This document shows positions 8,455-19,823 of a stretch of DNA of 41,464 bases, in pieces. The position numbers and the translations under genes were made by a program. Below the pieces are notes generated by a model, which did no database searches, had not been told where the DNA came from, and saw only the letters and a list, made by a program, of their open reading frames with translations. The stretch is from Clostridiaceae bacterium. Lineage in GTDB: Bacteria > Bacillota > Clostridia > Acetivibrionales > DULL01. Positions within the stretch are counted from its first letter, which is position 1, and the number at the start of each line of letters is the position of its first letter. The DNA lies in assembly GCA_012840395.1 (NCBI GenBank), contig DULL01000009.1:1-41464 (forward strand), read 5' to 3'.

Positions 8455-9380
8455 CTGAATACAATCGCCACCCACTCTCCGTCTTCGGCCATTTCCTCAC
8501 ATATAAAACCCTTTTGAGTGTAGGTTTTTATAACCTGATCCTTTCTTTCTTTTATTATTCCGGAGGTAATAAACAGTCCGTTATTTTTTATATAATTTTC
8601 CATTGAATTGGACAAATCAATTATAACATCAGCTATTATATTTGCAACAACAATATCTGATTTTTCTACAATAATATCCTTTAATACTCCTTCATGTACT
8701 TCAACAACATCATTTACATGATTAAGGATGCAGTTTTCCCGGCTTACCCTGAAAGCTACATTGTCAATATCCAGTGCAACTACTTTCTTAGCCCCGAGCC
8801 TGGCTGCAATTATTGAAAGTATTCCGGTGCCGCTTCCTACATCTATTACAGTATCTCCTTCTTTCATGTATTTCTCAAGGAACTTCGCACACATGGAGGT
8901 TGTTTCGTGAGTGCCGGTTCCAAAAGCCATTCCGGGATCAATTTCTATGACTATCTCATCATTTACTTTCTGATAATTTTCCCAGGTAGGTTTTATCACA
9001 ACTCTTTTTGTTATATGAAAAGGCTTATAGTACTTTTTCCAGTTTTCTGACCAATCCTGGTCATTTATCCTGGTAGTTTCAACCGTTCCTTTCCCAACAT
9101 TAAGAAAGCCTGAAATATAGTTCAGTTTTTCCTTTACAAGCTGTTTTAGTTCTTCAGGGTTCAATTCATCTGAAAAATAAGCTTTTATCACAACATCCTG
9201 GCCGAGGGACTCTAAAAATTTATCGTCTGCATAATCCAGGGAGTTACTCTTCAATATTTCCCTCTTTATTTCATTGGGATCATCAACAGCAACTCCTCCC
9301 GCACCAATAGACATAAGCATTTCAGATACCGCATCCCAGGCTTCTTCCGTTGTTGTTACTGTAATTTCAATCCATTTCAT
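8436..9380 (-). CDS. prmA: Ribosomal protein L11 methyltransferase
   Basis: It methylates ribosomal protein L11 using SAM. The 314-residue protein has the PrmA N-terminal substrate-binding domain (MKWIEITVTT), the linker segment FHITKRVVIKPTW, and a Rossmann fold with IDPGMAFGTGTHETT and VIDVGSGTGILSI followed by VVALDID. Length is normal. The RBS GAGGTAG sits 5-8 nt from the ATG and is the last of three 16-nt imperfect tandem repeats. A 219-nt gap separates it from dnaJ, and the order dnaJ-prmA-rsmE is conserved in clostridia. Confidence 0.97.
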   Translation of the reverse strand: MKWIEITVTTTEEAWDAVSEMLMSIGAGGVAVDDPNEIKREILKSNSLDYADDKFLESLGQDVVIKAYFSDELNPEELKQLVKEKLNYISGFLNVGKGTVETTRINDQDWSENWKKYYKPFHITKRVVIKPTWENYQKVNDEIVIEIDPGMAFGTGTHETTSMCAKFLEKYMKEGDTVIDVGSGTGILSIIAARLGAKKVVALDIDNVAFRVSRENCILNHVNDVVEVHEGVLKDIIVEKSDIVVANIIADVIIDLSNSMENYIKNNGLFITSGIIKERKDQVIKTYTQKGFICEEMAEDGEWVAIVFRCQGSL

Positions 9381-9424
9381 AATTCTACCTCTGTTATATT
9401 CTGCTTCTATAATATTCTACTTCT
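9378..9424. repeat. Three 16-nt imperfect tandem repeats carrying the prmA ribosome binding site
   Basis: On the minus strand three adjacent units begin AGAAGTAGAATA, AGAAGCAGAATA and AGAGGTAGAATT. The third provides the prmA RBS and runs into its ATG. The first two are RBS-like decoys. They look like a small local duplication. Confidence 0.6.
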
Positions 9425-9599
9425 GTAATTATTTTGCTTTTTCATTGGTTTTCTACTCATATATCATTAGCATTTTATCGCTTAATTATCATTGCATTGG
9501 ATTTTTAGATCGCCAATAATTATATAACATTGCTTAGTGATTGCAACTTTTATTGCTAAATCCGCTTCGCTCAGAGATTTAAACTTAGTATTTTCACTT

Positions 9600-10736
9600 T
9601 TATTTCCCAAAAGCTTCCTTAACCTTATCAAAAAATCCTTTTCCCTGTTCCTGTACTTCTTCGCCACTTAATTGAGCAAACTGTCTTAACAATTCCTTTT
9701 GTTTTTCATTCAGTTTTTTCGGTACTTCAACAACTACTTTTATAAACTGGTCTCCTCGTCCGGTACTTCTCAAATAAGGAATACCTTTGCCCCTTATCCT
9801 GAATACTGTATCTGTCTGAGTCCCTTCAGGAATATGGTACTTTATTTTCCCGTCAAGGGTTGGTACTTCTATTTCAGCTCCTAAAGCTGCCTGCACGAAA
9901 GAAATGGGTATATCACAGACTACATCATTACCTTGGCGCTGGAATATTGGATGAGGCTTAACTCTTACATGAACAAACAGGTCTCCCGGTGGTCCTCCTC
10001 TTAAACCAGGCTCGCCCTCACCTCTTAGGGAAATTGTCTGGCCATCGTCAATTCCTGCAGGGATGTTCAGTTTTATTTTCCTGTTTTTCCTGATTCTTCC
10101 TCTTCCGTTGCATTTTGTACAGGGGTCGGTTATTACTTTTCCTTCTCCGTGGCACACTTCGCAGGTCTTAATATTTACAAATTGTCCCAATATAGTGCTC
10201 TGCTTGTACTGTATCTGACCCGTACCATTGCAATAGGTACAGGTTTTTATGGATGTTCCATCTTTTGCCCCTGTTCCCTTGCAGGTCGGACATTCCTCCA
10301 TGCGGTGGATGGTTATTTCCTTTTCCACTCCGAAGGCAGCCTCTTCAAAGGTTATTTCTATAGAGTATGTTAAGTCAGCTCCTTTCTGGGGGGCATTTCT
10401 TCTCCTTGTTGAACTTCCGAAAGCTCCTCCAAAGAAGGTCTCAAATATATCTCCTACTCCTCCAAAATCAAATCCCTCAAAGCCTCCAAAACCACCAAAT
10501 CCGTTCGGATCCACTCCTGCATGTCCGAATTGATCATATTGGGCGCGCTTTTGCGGATCGCTCAGAACCTGATATGCCTCATTCACCTCTCTGAATTTTT
10601 CCGCAGCATCCTTATCATCAGGATTTACATCCGGATGATATTTCTTGGCCAGTTTTCTGAATGCCTTTTTTATATCTTCATCAGAGGCATTTTTATCAAC
10701 CCCAAGAACTTCGTAGTAGTCTCTCTTGTTTGACAC
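9600..10736 (-). CDS. dnaJ: Chaperone protein DnaJ (Hsp40)
   Basis: This DnaK co-chaperone stimulates DnaK ATPase and delivers unfolded clients. The 378-residue type I DnaJ has a J domain with HPD at 34-36, a Gly/Phe-rich linker ([15 protein letters not shown]), four CxxCxGxG zinc repeats ([32 protein letters not shown]) and a C-terminal substrate-binding domain. The start is a GTG at 10736 with GGAG 7 nt upstream. It lies about 170 nt after dnaK, in the CIRCE-controlled operon. Confidence 0.98.
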   Translation of the reverse strand: MSNKRDYYEVLGVDKNASDEDIKKAFRKLAKKYHPDVNPDDKDAAEKFREVNEAYQVLSDPQKRAQYDQFGHAGVDPNGFGGFGGFEGFDFGGVGDIFETFFGGAFGSSTRRRNAPQKGADLTYSIEITFEEAAFGVEKEITIHRMEECPTCKGTGAKDGTSIKTCTYCNGTGQIQYKQSTILGQFVNIKTCEVCHGEGKVITDPCTKCNGRGRIRKNRKIKLNIPAGIDDGQTISLRGEGEPGLRGGPPGDLFVHVRVKPHPIFQRQGNDVVCDIPISFVQAALGAEIEVPTLDGKIKYHIPEGTQTDTVFRIRGKGIPYLRSTGRGDQFIKVVVEVPKKLNEKQKELLRQFAQLSGEEVQEQGKGFFDKVKEAFGK

Positions 10737-10910
10737 CCTATCACTCCATTCAATTTCAGCCTCGAAAATCAGGCCAAAGCCATATATTATGACTTCGGCC
10801 TGCAGATCTTTTCCTGTAGTTATATACCAGTGTTATTAATATTTTGCATATGATGTTCTGCCTGCATTACTTTGCCAATCAGGTTTTGTGCAATATTTAT
10901 ATTAGCAAAA

Positions 10911-12782
<1,872 letters not shown>

Positions 12783-12830
12783 TTATTCTTAAGATTACTT
12801 TATTAATTCTTTTTCTTTATATAACTTCAG

Positions 12831-13427
12831 TTAATTGGCCACTTTTACTACACTGTGCCTTATGACTTTATCTTTTGTCTTATATCCTTTCCGGAATTCT
12901 TCAACAATGATGTTCTGGCCGTATTCTTCATCTTCTACATGCATTACAGCTTCGTGCAGACTAGGATCAAATTCCTTGCCTTTGCAATCTATTTCCTCAA
13001 CACCAAGATTTTTAAGCACTTCATTAGCTTTGCGTTTGATCAGCTCTACTCCTTCTTTAATGGGACTGTTTTCTGCTTCCTTCTCACATACCTGAAGAGC
13101 CCTGTCAATGTCATCTATTATAGGAAGAAAAGCTGATACAACATCGCAAACGGCTTCTGTATAAATGGCTTCTTTCTCTCTGGCAGTTCGTTTTCTGTAG
13201 TTATCAAACTCAGCCGCGGTTCTCTGAAGTCTGCTGAAGTATTCGTCAGCTGCTTTGGATTTTTCCTCAAGCTGTGCCATAAGTTTTTCAAATTCCTCGT
13301 TACTTGGTGCGCTGCTTTTTTCAGAACTTTGAGAATCTTCTACTTTATTTTCTTCAAAAGTAGTTTTCTCATTTAAGTTCTCTTCAACAGCTTCTTTTTT
13401 CTCTTTTTTTTCATTGTTATTGTCCAT
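12831..13427 (-). CDS. grpE: Nucleotide exchange factor GrpE
   Basis: It releases ADP from DnaK. The 198-residue protein has a very charged, probably disordered first ~50 residues (Glu/Lys/Asn-rich), then a long helical region starting near FEKLMAQLEEK. The GrpE core follows, with FDNYRKRTAREKE and the C-terminal beta domain around KEFDPSLHEAVMH. It lies between hrcA (45 nt) and dnaK (66 nt). A purine-rich GGAGGAAGGTGG precedes the start at 13427. Confidence 0.97.
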   Translation of the reverse strand: MDNNNEKKEKKEAVEENLNEKTTFEENKVEDSQSSEKSSAPSNEEFEKLMAQLEEKSKAADEYFSRLQRTAAEFDNYRKRTAREKEAIYTEAVCDVVSAFLPIIDDIDRALQVCEKEAENSPIKEGVELIKRKANEVLKNLGVEEIDCKGKEFDPSLHEAVMHVEDEEYGQNIIVEEFRKGYKTKDKVIRHSVVKVAN

Positions 13428-13472
13428 TATATTTTAATTCCACCTTCCTCCTAATAGTAGATAAGTAAATCA

Positions 13473-14519
13473 TTACTCATCATCTCTGAAAAGTTTCAGT
13501 ATTTCCTGGTTTATCTTTTTCCTGATATACATCATAGAGGAAATAACCTTGGCGTAATCCATTCTTGTTGGTCCGATAACTCCAATAGATCCAATTATCA
13601 TATCACCAATACTGTAAGTAGCTTTTATCAAACTGCAATCTTTTATCTCCTCTATTTCATTTTCAGAACCGATCTTTATGTTTATTTTATCTGTTTGGTT
13701 ATTATTGCTGTTCAACAGTTTTTTCAGAAGGCTGATCCTGTCAAGTACACTAAGAAATTCTTTAGCCTTGGCAATATCCCGGAATTCAGGAAAATTGAAA
13801 ATATTAGAAGTTCCTTCAAGGTATACTTCACGGTTATCTATACCCTCTATGCAGTCTGATAATCCATCTATTATAGTTTTCATCATTAGTCTGGAATCTA
13901 TTACAATGTTGGATAAATCCGACAAAATCATTTCATTTACGTCTCCAACAGCAAGCCCCACCAGTTTCTGCTCCAATGCATTGGATACTTTATTCAGATA
14001 ATCCATGGTAGCATAATCTGATACTTTAATAATGCTGTTTTTGACAGTACCACCGCTTGTCACTAAAATAATAAGCGCTTTTCCGTTATCAATAGGTATT
14101 ACTCTGACAGATTTAATAATGCTCTTCTTCATGTGAGGAGTAATAGCCATTGAAGTATATTTTGTTAAACGGGACATAACATCTGTAGCCTGTCTCAACA
14201 ACTGGTTCAATTCATTGATTTTTGTTTCCATGGCTAATCTGATAGTCTCTATCTCTTCAAATGTTAAGCCCCTGATGCTCATTAATTCATCAACATACAG
14301 CCTGTAACCTTTATCTGAGGGAATTCTTCCGGCAGATGTATGTGGCTGCTCAAGGTATCCCATTTCTTCAAGGTCAGACATTTCATTTCTTATAGTAGCA
14401 GAACTAAGACCTAGTTCATGCTTCTTTGCTATGGTCCTTGAACCTACAGGCTCTGCTGAGCTAATATAATCACTAACCACTGCATGAAGAATTTTTCTTT
14501 TCCTTTCATCCAGTAACAT
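13473..14519 (-). CDS. hrcA: Heat-inducible transcription repressor HrcA
   Basis: HrcA represses class I heat-shock genes by binding CIRCE; its activity depends on chaperonin. The 348-residue protein has an N-terminal winged helix (RKILHAVVSDYI...GSRTIAKKHELGLSSATIRNEMSDLEEMG) and the HrcA effector/dimerisation domain, with the conserved end containing IGPTRMDYAKVISSM. The ATG at 14519 follows AAGGAGGTGAGG. It is the first gene of the operon and a perfect CIRCE lies directly upstream, so the operon is self-repressed. Confidence 0.98.
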   Translation of the reverse strand: MLLDERKRKILHAVVSDYISSAEPVGSRTIAKKHELGLSSATIRNEMSDLEEMGYLEQPHTSAGRIPSDKGYRLYVDELMSIRGLTFEEIETIRLAMETKINELNQLLRQATDVMSRLTKYTSMAITPHMKKSIIKSVRVIPIDNGKALIILVTSGGTVKNSIIKVSDYATMDYLNKVSNALEQKLVGLAVGDVNEMILSDLSNIVIDSRLMMKTIIDGLSDCIEGIDNREVYLEGTSNIFNFPEFRDIAKAKEFLSVLDRISLLKKLLNSNNNQTDKINIKIGSENEIEEIKDCSLIKATYSIGDMIIGSIGVIGPTRMDYAKVISSMMYIRKKINQEILKLFRDDE

Positions 14520-14535
14520 CTACCTCACCTCCTTG

Positions 14536-14562
14536 TTAGCACTCTCCTGTGTTGAGTGCTAA
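14536..14562. promoter_or_regulatory. CIRCE operator of the hrcA-grpE-dnaK-dnaJ operon
   Basis: TTAGCACTC at 14536-14544, a 9-nt spacer and GAGTGCTAA at 14554-14562 form the perfect, canonical HrcA-binding inverted repeat. It lies between the -10 box and the hrcA RBS, where bound HrcA would block initiation or early elongation. Confidence 0.98.
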
Positions 14563-14572
14563 TCCTCCTTTA

Positions 14573-14601
14573 AAAATATCACTAGTGCATTTTTTTGTCA
14601 A
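14573..14601 (-). promoter_or_regulatory. Sigma-A promoter of the hrcA operon
   Basis: On the minus strand TTGACA (14601-14596) and TATTTT (14578-14573) are separated by 17 nt, immediately upstream of CIRCE. The perfect -35 box and ideal spacing support a vegetative promoter controlled by repression. Confidence 0.85.
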
Positions 14602-14646
14602 GAGCTTTATGGAGTGTATCTTAGCTTTTTATAGAGGTACGTCCCT

Positions 14647-15795
14647 TTACCTTATGCACTCCACAAACACCTGATTGGCCAGATCCAGTCCCTTTTCAGT
14701 TAATCTCACATTGTTTCCTTTCTCCGGATCAATCACAATAAGCCCCTTGCGCAACAACTTTTCCAATGGCACTCCAAAAGCCTCCCAAAGTCCAACTCCG
14801 AATTTATTTTCAAAATCTCTGCCGCTTATCCCCTCTATGAGTCTAAGTCCCAGGATCATGTATTCGGACATGGCTTCTTCTCTGTCTATATTGATAACAT
14901 TTTCTACAGTGGATTTTCCAGTCTGAATAAGGTTTATATATTTCTCAGGGCTGTATACATTATTGAATCTCTTTCCCTCAATATAGGAATGGGCTCCGGC
15001 ACCCACTCCAAGATACTGAGCGGTTTGCCAGTATATCAGGTTGTGTTTGCATTGGTAACCGGGCTTTGCAAAATTAGATATTTCATAATGTTCATAACCG
15101 GCATTTCTCAGTATTTCCTTTGCCCTATAATACATTTCCCTGTCATATTCATCATCTACAGGAGTCAGGCCACCCTCTGAGAACAATCTGCCGAATACAG
15201 TTCCTTCTTCGATCTGGAGGCTATAGCATGAAATATGTTCCGGCCCCATGGCTACAACATTCTCAAGGGTTTCACACCATTCCTCCAGAGTCTGGCCTGG
15301 GATAGCAAATATAAGATCAGTACTTATATTGTCAAAGCCTTCTTCCCTGGCTAGAGAAAAATTGTTTAAATAATCTTCTAAAGTATGGGTCCTGCCTAAT
15401 TTTTTTAGAATCCTGTCCTGCCAGGCCTGAAGGCCAATGCTTAGCCTGTTGATGCCTGATTGCCTGTATGCTTTTACTTTATCCCGGCAGAGAGTTCCCG
15501 GATTGGATTCTATGGTTATTTCAGCATTGCTGCTTATATTAAAATTCCGGCGGCATGTATTTAATAATTGAATGATATACTTCTCATTTACATATGAAGG
15601 AGTGCCACCACCTATGAATATGGTATTAATTCTATGGTGTTTTAGCTTATTTCCGTAACTGTCCAGTTCCATCTCAACAGCCTTGAAGTATGCAGGTATA
15701 AGATTATCCTTGTCAGGATAGGAGTTAAAATCACAATAATTGCATTTTGACCTGCAAAAAGGCAGATGTATATAAATTCCTGTTACTTCATTCAT
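14647..15795 (-). CDS. hemW: Radical SAM heme chaperone HemW
   Basis: HemW is related to oxygen-independent coproporphyrinogen oxidase but is known in characterised cases to bind and insert heme, not to oxidise coproporphyrinogen. The 382-residue protein has the radical-SAM cysteines C14xxxC18xxC21 in LPFCRSKCNYCDF, FIGGGTPS, and a C-terminal winged domain starting near EYMILGLRLIEGISGRDF. The size fits HemW better than HemN. It follows lepA by 75 nt, the usual lepA-hemW-hrcA order. Older annotations call this hemN; only biochemistry would separate them fully. Confidence 0.92.
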   Translation of the reverse strand: MNEVTGIYIHLPFCRSKCNYCDFNSYPDKDNLIPAYFKAVEMELDSYGNKLKHHRINTIFIGGGTPSYVNEKYIIQLLNTCRRNFNISSNAEITIESNPGTLCRDKVKAYRQSGINRLSIGLQAWQDRILKKLGRTHTLEDYLNNFSLAREEGFDNISTDLIFAIPGQTLEEWCETLENVVAMGPEHISCYSLQIEEGTVFGRLFSEGGLTPVDDEYDREMYYRAKEILRNAGYEHYEISNFAKPGYQCKHNLIYWQTAQYLGVGAGAHSYIEGKRFNNVYSPEKYINLIQTGKSTVENVINIDREEAMSEYMILGLRLIEGISGRDFENKFGVGLWEAFGVPLEKLLRKGLIVIDPEKGNNVRLTEKGLDLANQVFVECIR

Positions 15796-15870
15796 CTTTT
15801 ACTTTTCCAGTGCTACTCTCCCAATTTTACTCTCTAATAATTCTCTAATAATTCTTTTTAAATATTTACA

Positions 15871-17679
15871 TCAATCCAGCTTTAAAACGCTCATAAAGGC
15901 CTCCTGGGGTACCTCCACGCTTCCTACCTGGCGCATTCGCTTTTTGCCTTCCTTCTGCTTCTCAAGGAGCTTCTTTTTCCGTGTGATATCTCCTCCATAA
16001 CATTTTGCAAGTACGTCTTTCCTATAGGCTTTTACAGTTTCCCGGGCAATAATTTTGCCACCTATGCAGGCCTGTATAGGAATTTCAAACTGCTGCCTTG
16101 GAATGGACTCCTTCAGCTTCTCAGCTATTCTTCTGCCTCTGGCATAAGCTTTGTCTTTGTGAACAATAAACGAAAGAGCATCCACTATTTCAGAATTTAT
16201 CATTATGTCCAGTTTTATCAAATCTGCTTTCCTGTATCCTATTAGTTCATAATCAAAGGAAGCATATCCTCTGGACCTGGACTTTAAAGCATCAAAAAAG
16301 TCATATATTATTTCATTCAAGGGTAACTCATAATTCAGCATAACCCTTGCTTCATCTATATATACCATGTCTTTAAAAGTTCCCCGTCTTTCCTGTGCAA
16401 GTTCCATAATATTACCTACAAATTCTGTAGGCAACATTATAGATGCCTTAACAACAGGTTCTCTGATCTCCTCAATAGAGTCAGCAGAAGGCATATTGGT
16501 GGGGTTATCGATATGCAGTAGCTGCCCGTCGGTTTTTATCACTTCATATACAACGCTTGGAGCAGTAGTTACCAGATCCAGGTCATACTCCCTCTCAAGC
16601 CGTTCCTGAATTATTTCCATATGGAGAAGCCCAAGAAATCCGCACCTGAAACCGAATCCCAGCGCTCCCGATGTTTCGGGTTCAAAAATTAGAGCTGCAT
16701 CATTTAATTGCAGTTTCTCAAGAGCATCTCTCAGGTCATCGTATTTTGCCCCGTCTGCGGGATATATGCCGCAAAATACCATAGGTACAACTTTCTTATA
16801 CCCTGGAAGAGGTTCTTTTGCAGGATTCCGGGATAAGGTAATCGTATCTCCTACTCTTGTATCCTTTACATTCTTTATGCTGGCACTGATGTATCCTACA
16901 TCTCCTGCAATAAGTTCATCACAGGGCATATAGGCTCCAGGCCTGAAATAACCTACCTCAGTAACCTGGAACTCTTTGCCGGTGGACATCATCTTTATTT
17001 CATCGCCTGGCTTTACCCTTCCTTCTTTTATCCTGACATAGGCTATAACCCCTTTGTAGCTGTCATATATGGAATCGAATATAAGAGCTCTAAGAGGAAT
17101 GTCCTCATCACCTTCAGGACAAGGTATCTTATTTACTATTGCCTCCAGAACTTCTTCTATATTAATCCTGTTTTTGGCAGATATTAGCGGCGCGTCGCTC
17201 GCATCCAGTCCAATCACATCTTCAATTTCATGCTTTACATGGTCAGGCTGGGCACTTGGTAAATCAATTTTGTTAATTACAGGTACAATTTCAAGATTGT
17301 GCTCAAGTGCCAGATAAGTATTGGCAAGAGTCTGGGCTTCGATTCCCTGTGAAGCATCAACTACCAGTATGGCTCCTTCACATGCAGCAAGACTCCGTGA
17401 GACTTCATAATTAAAGTCCACATGTCCGGGAGTATCTATCAGGTTTAAAGTATACTCTTCACCGTCCCGGGCTTTATATTTCATCCTGACTGCCTGGAGC
17501 TTTATTGTAATCCCACGTTCCTTTTCAATTTCCATGTTGTCCAGAACCTGATCCTCCATCTCACGTTCGCTTAAGGCTCCAGTCATTTCTATAAGCCTGT
17601 CGGCAAGAGTGGATTTCCCATGGTCAATGTGGGCAATTATACAAAAATTCCTTATTCTCTTTTGTCTTTCGCTCCCCAT
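15871..17679 (-). CDS. lepA: Elongation factor 4 (LepA)
   Basis: This ribosome-associated translational GTPase is implicated in 30S maturation and recovery of stalled ribosomes. The 602-residue protein has G1 AHIDHGKST (16-24), G3 DTPGHVDF and G4 NKID, EF-G-like domains II, III and V, and the LepA C-terminal domain with [12 protein letters not shown] and [14 protein letters not shown] near its end. Length is typical. GAGGAG precedes the ATG at 17679. It is followed by hemW and preceded by a small membrane protein and spoIIP. Confidence 0.98.
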   Translation of the reverse strand: MGSERQKRIRNFCIIAHIDHGKSTLADRLIEMTGALSEREMEDQVLDNMEIEKERGITIKLQAVRMKYKARDGEEYTLNLIDTPGHVDFNYEVSRSLAACEGAILVVDASQGIEAQTLANTYLALEHNLEIVPVINKIDLPSAQPDHVKHEIEDVIGLDASDAPLISAKNRINIEEVLEAIVNKIPCPEGDEDIPLRALIFDSIYDSYKGVIAYVRIKEGRVKPGDEIKMMSTGKEFQVTEVGYFRPGAYMPCDELIAGDVGYISASIKNVKDTRVGDTITLSRNPAKEPLPGYKKVVPMVFCGIYPADGAKYDDLRDALEKLQLNDAALIFEPETSGALGFGFRCGFLGLLHMEIIQERLEREYDLDLVTTAPSVVYEVIKTDGQLLHIDNPTNMPSADSIEEIREPVVKASIMLPTEFVGNIMELAQERRGTFKDMVYIDEARVMLNYELPLNEIIYDFFDALKSRSRGYASFDYELIGYRKADLIKLDIMINSEIVDALSFIVHKDKAYARGRRIAEKLKESIPRQQFEIPIQACIGGKIIARETVKAYRKDVLAKCYGGDITRKKKLLEKQKEGKKRMRQVGSVEVPQEAFMSVLKLD

Positions 17680-17819
17680 TGATTACTCCTCTCTATTTCT
17701 GGCTAAGTTTTATTTATTAAGTTTTTTCCTTGATAAAATATTATATCATGAATTTGAAAAAATTCATGATATAATTCTTTATTTGGACACCAATAATTAT
17801 TTTATTTTGGCACCAATAA

Positions 17820-18095
17820 CTATTCTCTGGCGAACCTTTGTTTCAGCCTCTCCAAATCATTAAGAATAACAGAGACGTCTATTTTAAGAGACTCGTCCAG
17901 AATTTTAACTTCCAGAAAGGCACCTTCCATATAAAAACCTATTAATTGAATACTTTTCTGGTTTTTTAACAGCCAGTTTGTAGAGTAATCAACTATACAT
18001 AATCCAAAAGTAATAATGAAAAAGAATAAAAGAAATAATGATGTATATCTTCTTTTAAACCGCCTTGCGGTCCTGAACCTTTCCAGCCTGTTCAC
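17820..18095 (-). CDS. Small single-pass membrane protein of unknown function
   Basis: I do not recognise this 91-residue protein. It has a strongly basic N-terminus (Arg/Lys-rich over residues 1-17), one transmembrane helix around residues 18-42 (SLFLLFFFIITFGLCIVDYS), and an outer or cytoplasmic tail of about 48 residues ending in a charged helix (ILNDLERLKQRF). A GTG start at 18095 has GGAGG 9 nt upstream, a good sign that it is translated. It lies between spoIIP and lepA on the same strand, so a sporulation link is possible but only by position. Confidence 0.65.
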   Translation of the reverse strand: MNRLERFRTARRFKRRYTSLFLLFFFIITFGLCIVDYSTNWLLKNQKSIQLIGFYMEGAFLEVKILDESLKIDVSVILNDLERLKQRFARE

Positions 18096-18116
18096 GTAAC
18101 TGAACCTCCAAGCCTG

Positions 18117-18145
18117 GAAGCAAAAGAACCGTCCCCTTGCTCCCT
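18117..18145. repeat. Solitary GGGACGGTTCT-type repeat between spoIIP and the small membrane gene
   Basis: AGAACCGTCCCC lies at 18125-18136, preceded by GGAAGCAA and followed by TTGCTCCC. This is the same unit as the repeats near the RAYT gene about 17 kb away, in the same orientation. It sits just upstream of the RBS of the 91-residue protein. Confidence 0.8.
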
Positions 18146-18206
18146 TTTCTAGATATTATTCCCAAAAAAATCTAATTAATTACTTATAACCTGGACTTCA
18201 GGGCGG

Positions 18207-19535
18207 TCAGTTACTCAGTTTGCTTATAACCTCATTTATGGCTTTAGCCACATACTTGGTACTTTCCAGGGCTTCATTCAGTGTGTTGCCGTCACCACCT
18301 ATCTCTATAATAAGGGATCCGGTTGTAAGGTGCTGGTTATACCTGTTTTTGCTTATCAGTATAGGTCTTGCCAGGCCGGGGCATATTTCGTTTAGCTTTT
18401 CCTGGAGTTTCAGAGCAAGCTTTAAATTCTCCTTCCAATTAGGATGTTTAAATCCGTTTGCATCGGTTCCAATAACAAACATAACCTGGGCTACCGCTTT
18501 ACCGTCTATCTCCTTGACTCTTCTTAGCTTTCCCTGGTCTTTAGCCAGGCCGTCCCTGTGAATATCAAGAGTTATTTTTATTGAGGGATAGCTCTTTAAT
18601 ATCTGTGTAACGGTATTTAATGAATTGCCATATGAGTTATTATAAATATAATCATGAACAGTACCATTGTGAATTACCTCAATACCATAGGTTTTTTGAA
18701 GGGTTTGAGCCAGTTCATTTCCAACTCTTACTACATTACTCCTGGGGTCTGGTGATGAGTTGGGTGAGTCTTTTTTCCCAAGGTCAGCTAAATTCTTTAA
18801 ATAAGCTTCGGTAGTATGAGTATGGTAAATAAGAATCTTTGGCCCTTTCTTATCAAATTTTATTTTGAGAGGTTCTTTTAATAAAGCTTCAATATCTATC
18901 TTATATTTTGTTTCATTTTGAATTTCAATTTTTCCACTGGTCTGGACCTCCAGCTTGGAAAGATCCCTGTCTTCGGTTTCTTCGTGGAACCACGCCACAT
19001 CTATTCCTTCCAGAAACTCTCCTTCATAACCCTCCATGTCAGGAATATATTCTATACCTGACCCTCCTTCTAAATATTGATTTTCATCATTCGTATCATC
19101 CCGGGCACTATAATCATCAGGATCAGAGCCTCCGGTGTCTTCCAGTTCAGGTTCTGATATGCTCTCTTTTTGTGCTATAAGTATATTGTTGTAGTAGGTG
19201 TTAAAATATGGCGACTGGGAGTTTAATATTGTTACAGGAGAATTTAACTGAAAGTTAAATATATATCCGATTACATCTTTTATTTCATTTAGTAATGAAG
19301 TGCTGATATTTCCACTGTTATATACTGTATTAATTATTGGCAGGGACAGGTTGAGAGTTCCCTTGAAATTCTCTGTATCTATATTTTTCACAATATCCAT
19401 GTCCATTGAAAAAAGTGTGTTTCCAGCAAAAATGCCAAAACTGATCGCAGTAATGCATAAAATTACTGTAAGAGGTATCATGAATATCCTGCGGTATTTT
19501 TCTTTTCTTTTTTTCTTTATGTATGCTTGTCTCAT
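18207..19535 (-). CDS. spoIIP: Stage II sporulation protein P (SpoIIP)
   Basis: This peptidoglycan amidase/endopeptidase works with SpoIID and SpoIIM to drive membrane migration during engulfment of the forespore. The 442-residue protein has a basic N-terminus, a membrane anchor at about 16-37, an acidic linker (about 127-190), and a catalytic domain with YHTHTTEAY (237-245), DIHRDG (324-329) and EIGGDGN (411-417), fitting the zinc ligands and glutamate of this family. AGGAG precedes the ATG at 19535. The gpr protease gene often found next to it is not within the neighbouring sequence. A sigma-E promoter is expected, but I could not assign one. Confidence 0.95.
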   Translation of the reverse strand: MRQAYIKKKRKEKYRRIFMIPLTVILCITAISFGIFAGNTLFSMDMDIVKNIDTENFKGTLNLSLPIINTVYNSGNISTSLLNEIKDVIGYIFNFQLNSPVTILNSQSPYFNTYYNNILIAQKESISEPELEDTGGSDPDDYSARDDTNDENQYLEGGSGIEYIPDMEGYEGEFLEGIDVAWFHEETEDRDLSKLEVQTSGKIEIQNETKYKIDIEALLKEPLKIKFDKKGPKILIYHTHTTEAYLKNLADLGKKDSPNSSPDPRSNVVRVGNELAQTLQKTYGIEVIHNGTVHDYIYNNSYGNSLNTVTQILKSYPSIKITLDIHRDGLAKDQGKLRRVKEIDGKAVAQVMFVIGTDANGFKHPNWKENLKLALKLQEKLNEICPGLARPILISKNRYNQHLTTGSLIIEIGGDGNTLNEALESTKYVAKAINEVISKLSN

Positions 19536-19651
19536 GGCAACTCCTAATATTAATAATTAAGGTAGATACTATAGCCCGTTATTCAATAATATTCTGGAAA
19601 CATGGATATTATGACAAGTTATATAGAAACGTGATCTTCTCTCAATCTCTA

Positions 19652-19701
19652 TAGGCGGCTGATACCTTCCGGCTTTTCAAGTATTAACCTGATTGCCGCC
19701 T
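19652..19701. other. Possible structured element upstream of spoIIP
   Basis: AGGCGGC (19652-19658) and GCCGCCT (19695-19701) form a 7-bp stem, with an inner imperfect stem (ATACTT with AAGGTAT on the minus strand). Just outside, the minus strand reads TATAACAAGGCGGCAA, one base different from the start of the element at 21.8 kb. Function unknown. Confidence 0.4.
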
Positions 19702-19716
19702 TGTTATAAAAGATGC

Positions 19717-19762
19717 AAAAAAGGTCCAAACAACGGCTATCCGTTAAATTTGGACCTTTTTT
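19717..19762. terminator. Bidirectional-looking terminator after the ECF sigma operon
   Basis: GGTCCAAA (19723-19730) pairs with TTTGGACC (19749-19756), with an inner AACGG/CCGTT stem and flanking A and T tracts of six. It lies about 60 nt past the last gene of the sigma-factor operon and before spoIIP, so it most likely isolates the two transcription units. Confidence 0.8.
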
Positions 19763-19823
19763 ACTTTATTATATTTTTTATATCATACTATCATTTTGGA
19801 CTATTATTTTGGGGGAAATATTT

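Noticed and set aside
9482-9667. 61-codon frame after dnaJ, with a fairly protein-like end
   Set aside because: Its first third overlaps the end of dnaJ in another frame, its start lies inside dnaJ without an RBS, and I see no known motif; chance is the simpler reading.
19536-19823. Sigma-E promoter for spoIIP
   Set aside because: A GTCATAAT-like -35 is present on the minus strand, but no convincing -10 lies at the right distance, so no site is called.
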